DNA from: JANQHO01 sp965218075
GTDB lineage: Bacteria; Bacteroidota; Bacteroidia; Flavobacteriales; Schleiferiaceae
Direction: 5' to 3'
NCBI GenBank assembly: GCA_965218075.1
Contig: CBDCJZ010000003.1
Span: 1,054,001 to 1,118,000, forward strand
Length of the DNA: 64,000 nt
A program made the position numbers and the translations under genes. This document shows, one piece after another, positions 58,038 to 64,000 of the stretch (position 1 is the stretch's first letter; every line of letters begins with the position of its first letter). Under the pieces are notes generated by a model, which was given only the letters and a program-made list of their open reading frames with translations, was not told where the DNA came from and ran no database searches.

Positions 58038-59380
58038 GTGAAATTTCTTGCATTAGATGTTGAGACAACAAATAAAACTCGTTCGAGCATTTGCGGAATT
58101 GGAATTGCAGAGTTCCAAAATGGGAAAATCGTTGATAAATGGAGCTCTTTAGTAAATCCAGAAGAGGACTTCAGCCATTATAATATCTCATCGCATTCAT
58201 AGAATTAATTAAAGAAGACGTAAAGGACAAACCAAAGTTCGATGCCTTCTATGATTTAATTGCAGAAAAAATAACAGGCAGAATAACTGTTCACCACTCG
58301 CCATTTGATAGAACCGCTATCGAAGCGGCATGTGAAAAATATGATTTGGAGCCTCTGAAACCGACATGGCTTGATTCATTGGAAATTGCTAAAAAAGTTT
58401 GGAAAAAGCCTGAATACAAAGGAAATCATAAGCTAAAAAGTATTGCACGCCTTCTAGGGATTAAACTTGAAAATCATCATACGGCGCTTGAAGATGCAAT
58501 TGCTGCTGGTAAAATTGTAGTAGAGGTTTGTAATAAAACGGAATCTTCAATTGAAAATTGGGTAAAAATAGTAAAACCGCCTTCTCGAGGGAAAGGGCAA
58601 CGCAGTTCGACCCCAACTTCAAAAGGTCAGTCAAAAAAAGTCCGCTTACCACTTGAGGGAAAGCCTGACAGTCCATTCTCCGGAGAAACCTTAGTATATA
58701 CTGACGACCTATCGGACTTACTATCAGAGTCATTACCCAAAATTGCTTCTGAATTTGGTTTTAATGTTGAAAAAAACGTAACCAAGAAAACAACAATGCT
58801 TATTCAGGGGAAACGAGGTTCACAATATAAAGGAAAAAGCAAAAATCGGAAAAAGGCAGAAGAATATAGAGAAAAATATGGAAAACCATGTATTATTTTG
58901 GAGGAGAAGGAATTTTTAGACAAACTTAATAAAGCTTATGACATCTTGCCAGATGAAAAGAAAGAAATTCTTTCTAAAACCCATCAAGAGATAGAAGAGA
59001 TAGAAGATTTAATCAAGATTGGTTCTCAAGAACAAAATAAGGAACTACCCAAAGCACTGGCTAAAAATTTGAATTGCGTATTAGAAAAAATTAAGCACTA
59101 TCGTAATCAGCTTAAAATAGAATCATTTGAAGATGATGATATTGATGAGAAAATTGATAACCTCCAAGACATACTGTACTGGTACGACTTTATGGAGGAC
59201 GCATTTACTTTGGCCGAATTTTCTGAAGACTTTTCTAAAGACATAGATAACAGCATTGCCTTTATAGAATCTAGACTTGAGGAAGGTTTGCTACCTCAAC
59301 CTATTAAAGACTATGGAAACTCCACAATAGCTGAACTAGAGAAAATAAAAAAGATGCTGCATGCCCCGGCACCTAAATAA
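58038..59380 (+). pseudogene. DEDDh exonuclease with BRCT domain, frameshifted
   Basis: GTG 58038 opens KFLALDVETTNKTRSSICGI, the exonuclease I motif (D-E pair), but the frame stops at TAG 58200-58202. The rest of the domain continues in another frame from about 58194: EDVKDKPKFDAFYDL, HHSPFDRTA (motif II) and HHTALEDAIAAGKI (motif III). A linker leads to a BRCT domain (about 58675-58930: FSGETLVYTDDL, VTKKTTMLIQG, KKAEEYREKYG, ILEEKEFL) and a helical acidic tail. Similar exonuclease-BRCT proteins occur widely as DNA polymerase III epsilon-like proteins. A 344-aa product from ATG 58346 would lack the first catalytic motif. A single shift could be a sequencing error. Confidence 0.8.
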
Positions 59381-59607
59381 AGCCAATGCTAGTTTTCACA
59401 TTATAACACCGACAGCCACGTATCTTCTACCCACGTCAAGCCCTACGGAAACCGACACCTCCAAAGCACACATTATCTTTATTTAAACCGGTAAATCACC
59501 ATTAGAAGAAACTGATTGAATGAATACGAATATCAGACTATACGGCAATAAAGTATAAATTTACATTTTCAAATCAAAGTGAAACTAAGTTTCTTGAACA
59601 TGAATTC

Positions 59608-61221
59608 ATGAATTTCACAGAAATAAAGCCAGCGAATGCTTCGTTGGGAAAATATGGGATTAGTAAAGTTAAGGCTTACTGGAATCTTAGGACTTCTGAT
59701 CTTGAGAAAATTAGTATTGAAAAAGGGATGGCAACTCGCTCAGCCTCGGGGGCTATTGCCATTGATACGGGAGAATTTACCGGGCGCTCACCAAAAGATC
59801 GCTTTATTGTTGAAGATGAACTAACCAAAAATGCGATTTGGTGGGGCAACACCAATATAAAGTTTGACACTGAAAAATTTAACTCTCTTAAAGGGAAACT
59901 AACTGATTACCTCAGCGGTAAAGAAATTTACATACGTGATGTATACGCTTGTGCAGATGATCGTTATCGGTTGAAAATCAGGGTTATCCATGAGCTGCCT
60001 TGGTCTAATCTATTTACAAATAATATGTTTCTTCACCCCAGTGAAGAAGAACTGAAATACTTTGAACCTGATTGGATTATCCTAAATTCCCCCAACTTTA
60101 AGGCCGACTTGATGGTATCTGGAACTCGTCGACACAATTTTACTATTCTCAACTTTATTAAACAAATGCTCATTATCGGTGGAACTGGTTATACAGGTGA
60201 GATTAAAAAAGGGATTTTCTCTGTCCTTAGCTTTATACTTCCTCGTCAGAAAAATGTATTGAGTATGCACTGCTCGGCTAATGTTGGTCAAAATGGTGAT
60301 ATTGCCCTTTTTTTTGGTCTTTCTGGTACTGGAAAAACTACTCTTTCTGCTGACGCTAATCGTAAATTAATCGGCGATGATGAGCATGGCTGGACGGAGG
60401 ATAATGTGATCTTCAATTTTGAAGGAGGTTGCTATGCCAAGGTAATTGACCTCAGCGAAGAAAAAGAGCCGGATATCTTTCACGCTATCAAGAAAGGTGC
60501 TTTGTTGGAAAATATCACCTTTAAAGAAGGTAGTAACGAAGTAGATTACCAAGACTCCTCTAAAACTGAAAATGCCAGAGTAAGTTATCCCTTATCTTAC
60601 ATCAGTAATATTGAGAAACCTTACAAGGACAATAATCCTAAAAACATTTTCTTCCTTACTTGTGATGCCTATGGCGTATTACCTCCTATATCCAAGCTTA
60701 CTCCCGGTCAGACAGTATTTCACTTTATCAACGGATATACGGCTAAAGTAGCCGGCACCGAAACAGGCATTACAGATCCGATAACAGTGTTTTCAGCTTG
60801 TTTTGGAGCTCCTTTCATGCCTTTATACCCAATAAAATACGCAGATATGTTAAGCCATAAGATACAAGAAGTCAAGGTAGACGTATGGCTAGTTAATACC
60901 GGATGGTCTGGCGGGCCTTACAAAGTAGGCAAACGTATGAAACTAAAGTATACCCGTGCTATGATTACAGCTTCCCTTAATGGAGAGCTGAATGATGTGA
61001 ACTATGAAAAACACAAAATATTTGGCTTGATGATGCCCGAAACTTGTCCTAATGTTCCCAACGAAATACTGCATCCCCGCAATATGTGGCATGATAAAAA
61101 AGAATATGATAAAACCGCCAATGAACTAGCTAAAAAATTTATCAATAACTTTGAAAAATTTGCCGATTATGCCTATGCCAATGAGGAAATTTTAGGTGGC
61201 AGAACCCAAGATAACGGATAA
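59608..61221 (+). CDS. pckA: Phosphoenolpyruvate carboxykinase (ATP)
   Basis: 537 aa. Converts oxaloacetate to phosphoenolpyruvate in gluconeogenesis. Motifs: TGEFTGRSPKDRF, the kinase-1a loop GLSGTGKTTLS, kinase-2 LIGDDEHGW, and VWLVNTGWSGGPY. A tiny ATG-AAT-TCA-TGA frame (59600-59611) overlaps the start ATG 59608 and could modulate initiation; that is speculation. Complete and single. Confidence 0.96.
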   Translation: MNFTEIKPANASLGKYGISKVKAYWNLRTSDLEKISIEKGMATRSASGAIAIDTGEFTGRSPKDRFIVEDELTKNAIWWGNTNIKFDTEKFNSLKGKLTDYLSGKEIYIRDVYACADDRYRLKIRVIHELPWSNLFTNNMFLHPSEEELKYFEPDWIILNSPNFKADLMVSGTRRHNFTILNFIKQMLIIGGTGYTGEIKKGIFSVLSFILPRQKNVLSMHCSANVGQNGDIALFFGLSGTGKTTLSADANRKLIGDDEHGWTEDNVIFNFEGGCYAKVIDLSEEKEPDIFHAIKKGALLENITFKEGSNEVDYQDSSKTENARVSYPLSYISNIEKPYKDNNPKNIFFLTCDAYGVLPPISKLTPGQTVFHFINGYTAKVAGTETGITDPITVFSACFGAPFMPLYPIKYADMLSHKIQEVKVDVWLVNTGWSGGPYKVGKRMKLKYTRAMITASLNGELNDVNYEKHKIFGLMMPETCPNVPNEILHPRNMWHDKKEYDKTANELAKKFINNFEKFADYAYANEEILGGRTQDNG

Positions 61222-61308
61222 AGTCTAAATTATTAGCAGTTTGATAGATAAGTCCTTAGCTCTGTTGGGATTTTTGTTTTAGATACCCAAACCCACAGAC
61301 TTTAACCA

Positions 61309-62261
61309 TTAGAACACTTCCCTTGCGATAGCTTTAATATTGTCAACTCTACCCAGAGAATAAAAATGAAGTACGGGAACTTCAGCCTTCAGTAGCTCTT
61401 TACTCTGTTCAACAGCCCATTCTACACCCACTCGATGTACCTGCTTAGTGTCTTTACAATTAACTACTTCTTTAACCAGGTTATCTGGAAAATTTACGTG
61501 AAAGCGTTGTGGCAGGGTATTTAAATGCTTCTTGATAGCAATGGGTTTTAAACCTGGAATAATAGGCACAATAATGCCTGCTTTGCGACATTTATCGACA
61601 TATTCAAAATATTTTTTATTGTCAAAAAACATCTGAGTAACGATGTATTCTGCTCCTGAATTAATTTTTTTCTTTAAATTTTCAATGTCATTATTGATGC
61701 TAGGAGCCTCAAAGTTCTTTTCGGGATAACCCGCCACCTCTATCCAAAAATTAGTAGGTGTATTGTTTTGTAGCTCCTCATCTAGGTAATTACCTTCATT
61801 CATACAGGATATCTGGTGTACTAAATCAGAGGCATATTGATGTCCGCCTTCTTGAGGAACAAAGTAAGTTTCTCCTTTTATGGGGTCTCCCCGCAAGGAG
61901 AGCACGTTCTCAATGCTTAAAAAGTCGAGGTCGATTAAAGCATTTTCAGTATCCTCTTTGCTAAATCCTCCACATAAAATATGGGGTATAGCATCAATTT
62001 TATACTTATTCTGGATAGCAGAACAAATACCTACCGTACCGGGTCTCTTTTTGATGATTTTTCGTTCCAACAAACCATTTCAGTTTCTTATAAACCATCT
62101 CCTCCCGGTGATAGGTAACATTCATAAAAGGGGGATTAAATTCAATCAGTTCATCAATCACGTTAAATATCTCATTAATATTCTGACCTTTGAGAGGGGG
62201 GCAAAATCTCAAAAGAAAATATAGTTTTACCCGACTGGTTGATGTGATCGATAACTTTCAT
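61309..62261 (-). pseudogene. metF: Methylenetetrahydrofolate reductase, two frameshifts
   Basis: ATG 62261 (MKVIDHINQSGKTIFSFE) 2 nt after the metH stop. First shift at about 62195 inside a run of six C (minus strand), where seven would restore ILPPLKGQNINEIF. Second at about 62080, after VYKKL: the next piece LLERKIIKKRPGTVGICSAIQ is in the third frame and runs to the normal C-terminus at 61309. The full product would be about 317 aa, the family length. Family residues such as the YHREEM segment, SLRGDP and TQMFFDN are present. The enzyme makes 5-methyl-THF for MetH. Its partner is broken too, so decay is likelier than error. Confidence 0.85.
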
Positions 62262-62263
62262 AA

Positions 62264-64000
62264 TTAATAGTTCAAGTTAGCTTGAAGCCATTTTTCGGCT
62301 TCAGCAAAATCAATTCCTTTTCGTTGGGCGTAATCTTTTACTTGGTCTTTACCGATTTTTCCCAAACCAAAATACTTACTCTCAGAATGGGCAAAATAAT
62401 ACCCGGAGACCGACGCTGCAGGATACATTGCCAAATTCTCGGTGAGTTTCTACTCCTATGTTTTCCTCGGCCTTTAGGAGTTTAAAAATAGTTTGCTTTT
62501 CGAGATGATCAGGGCAAGCTGGGTAGCCCGGCACCGGGAGAATGCCCCTGTATTTTTCTTTGATCAAAGCTTCATTATCCAGATCTTCATCAGCCGCATA
62601 GCCCCAGTACTCTCTGCGGACTTTTTGACGCAACATTTCGGCCAAAGCTTCAACTAAGCGATCTGCTAAGGCTTTTACCATGATAGAATAATAATCGTCG
62701 AGGTCTTTTTCAAATTCTTTTGTCAATTTTTCGATTCCTAGACCAGTTGTAACTACAAAACATCCTAGTATAATCCCGTAAACCGCTTTCTTTGGGAGCT
62801 ATATAATCTGCCAAAGCCAGATTAGGAGCTTGCTTGATTTTTTTGCTTTGTTGCCTCAAAGTATGGAATACCGCTTGCCTTTTACCTTGAGGGGAATAGA
62901 CCTCAATATCATCTCCTGAGCTATTGGCTGGGTATAAGCTAAAAATCGCTTTGGCTTTCAATAAGTTATCCTCAATAATTTTTTGGAGCTGTTGCTGTAC
63001 ATCCATATACAATGAACGAGCTTACTTTCCTATTACCTTATCTTCCATAATCCTCGGGAATTTTCCACGCAATTCCCAAGTAATGAAGAAGGGAGTCCAG
63101 TCGATATAATAACTGATTTTTTTCAGACTGATATTTTTAAAAACTTTTGTTCCGATAAAATTAGGCTCAAAAATATCACTTGCTTTAAAATCTATCTGAA
63201 GAGCATTCTTTGTCGCATCCTCGATAGTAAGATACTCTCTATCTACTCTCCGACTTAAATAGTCTTCTCTTAACTTGGTGTATTCCCCTTCAATCTTTGA
63301 TTGAAAAATCTTCAAAGTTTCTGTTTTACTTAAAGTTTGAGCAACGGGAACACTACGGCTGGCATCATTTACATGAACCACTACTCCCGAATATTCCGGA
63401 AATATTTTAACGGCTGTGTGAGCCCTCCTGGAAGTACTAGCTCCCCCAATCATCAGCGGAAAATCAAACTGTTGTCGTTCCATTTCCCGGGCAATAAAGA
63501 TCATCTCGTCCAATGAAGGAGTGATTAACCCACTAAGGCCTATTATATTTATCTCCTCTTTCTTAGCAGTTTCCAATATCTTCTGTGGAGGAACCATTAC
63601 ACCTAGGTCTATGATTTCAAAGTTATTACAGGCCAAAACCACCCCTACTATATTTTTTACCGATGTCGTGCACATCCCCTTTTACAGTGACTAACAAGAT
63701 TTTACCTGCTTTTTTTTGCTGCTATTGATCGGTTTTTTCGGCCTCGATATAAGGAGTAAGATAAGCCACAGATTTTTTCATTACCCGCGCAGATTTTATC
63801 ACTTGTAGTAAAAACATTTTTCCAGAGCCAAAAAGATCATCCACCATATTCATCCTATTCATCAATGGGCCTTCGATCACTTCTAATGTTTTGCTGAAAT
63901 TGCAGCGGGCTTCTTCTACATCCTGCTCTATAAAATCAGTAATCCCTTTTACCAAAGCGTGTTCTATCCGTTCATTTACTTTACGTTCGCGCCAGGCTAG
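62264..64000 (-). pseudogene. metH: Cobalamin-dependent methionine synthase, 3' half, multiply broken
   Basis: Reads in from the window edge. Cobalamin cap domain (EGPLMNRMNMVDDLFGSGKM), TAG stop at 63722-63724 where QQ is expected, shift near 63665 in an A-run inside GDVHDIGKN (the B12-ligand DxHxxG motif), B12 domain (GLSGLITPSLDEM, MIGGASTS), TAA at 63022-63024 replacing a Glu codon before ARSLYMDV, shift near 62775, AdoMet domain (YRGILPVPGYPACPDH), shift near 62447, then normal-looking C-terminus QRKGIDFAEAEKWLQANLNY ending at 62264. That makes five lesions in 1.7 kb. Upstream methyltransferase and folate domains lie outside the window. Formerly co-transcribed with metF. Confidence 0.88.

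Overview
The window looks like chromosome from a low-GC member of the Bacteroidota, most likely Cytophagales-like. Supporting signs are the TTG-N19-21-TAnnTTTG promoters typical of the phylum, a type IX secretion (T9SS) C-terminal sorting domain, DUF4270 and 'SPSGGPKDT' Ig-like lipoproteins, a single-subunit-cytochrome SdhCAB operon, and a DnaE with a fused N-terminal DEDD exonuclease. The gene run radA / flippase-like / panD / panC / half glycogen synthase / DUF4270 / glmS also has a Bacteroidota look. The standard bacterial code fits throughout; TTG and GTG starts are fairly common.

Layout. 1-19,540: two tandem, same-strand copies of a giant secreted adhesin-like gene. The left copy is cut by the window edge. 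The right copy is complete at about 6,059 codons, with roughly 44 fibronectin type III (FN3) domains, 10 jelly-roll modules and a T9SS tail. Their 5' ends and promoters are duplicated too, and a broken thiL 3' end is trapped between them. 19,921-28,141: housekeeping genes pepP, sdhCAB, a nitrilase-family amidase, an Ig-like lipoprotein and a ComF-family protein. 28,474-31,820: a 3.3-kb IS1595-type element with 22-bp perfect terminal inverted repeats, an 8-bp target duplication and only a transposase remnant. It carries a single-chain restriction-modification-specificity gene (now frameshifted) and an unknown gene. 31,848-45,486: ompA-like, xth, a large beta-rich surface protein, radA, flippase-like, panD-panC, orphan GT5 half-protein, DUF4270 and glmS. 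45,487-47,426: a decayed non-specific endonuclease, a terminator and two small unknown genes. 47,631-54,860: tRNA-Asp with its terminator, DUF58, trxA, dnaE, rpsP and rimM. 55,212-64,000: a saccharopine-dehydrogenase-like gene, a ruined DNA methyltransferase, a frameshifted exonuclease-BRCT gene, pckA, and finally metF and metH, both carrying several inactivating lesions.

Two themes stand out. One is a very large, internally repetitive surface protein that is still being amplified (near-identical 270-bp units, a 276-bp duplication, whole-gene tandem copies). The other is gene decay around it: thiL, metH, metF, a secreted nuclease, a DNA methyltransferase, an exonuclease and the mobile R-M gene are all broken. 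Long genes such as dnaE, sdhA, pckA and the 18-kb adhesin stay open, so a uniformly poor assembly is an unlikely explanation. A genome in the course of reduction, perhaps host-associated with methionine supplied from outside, is a reasonable inference but not proven here.
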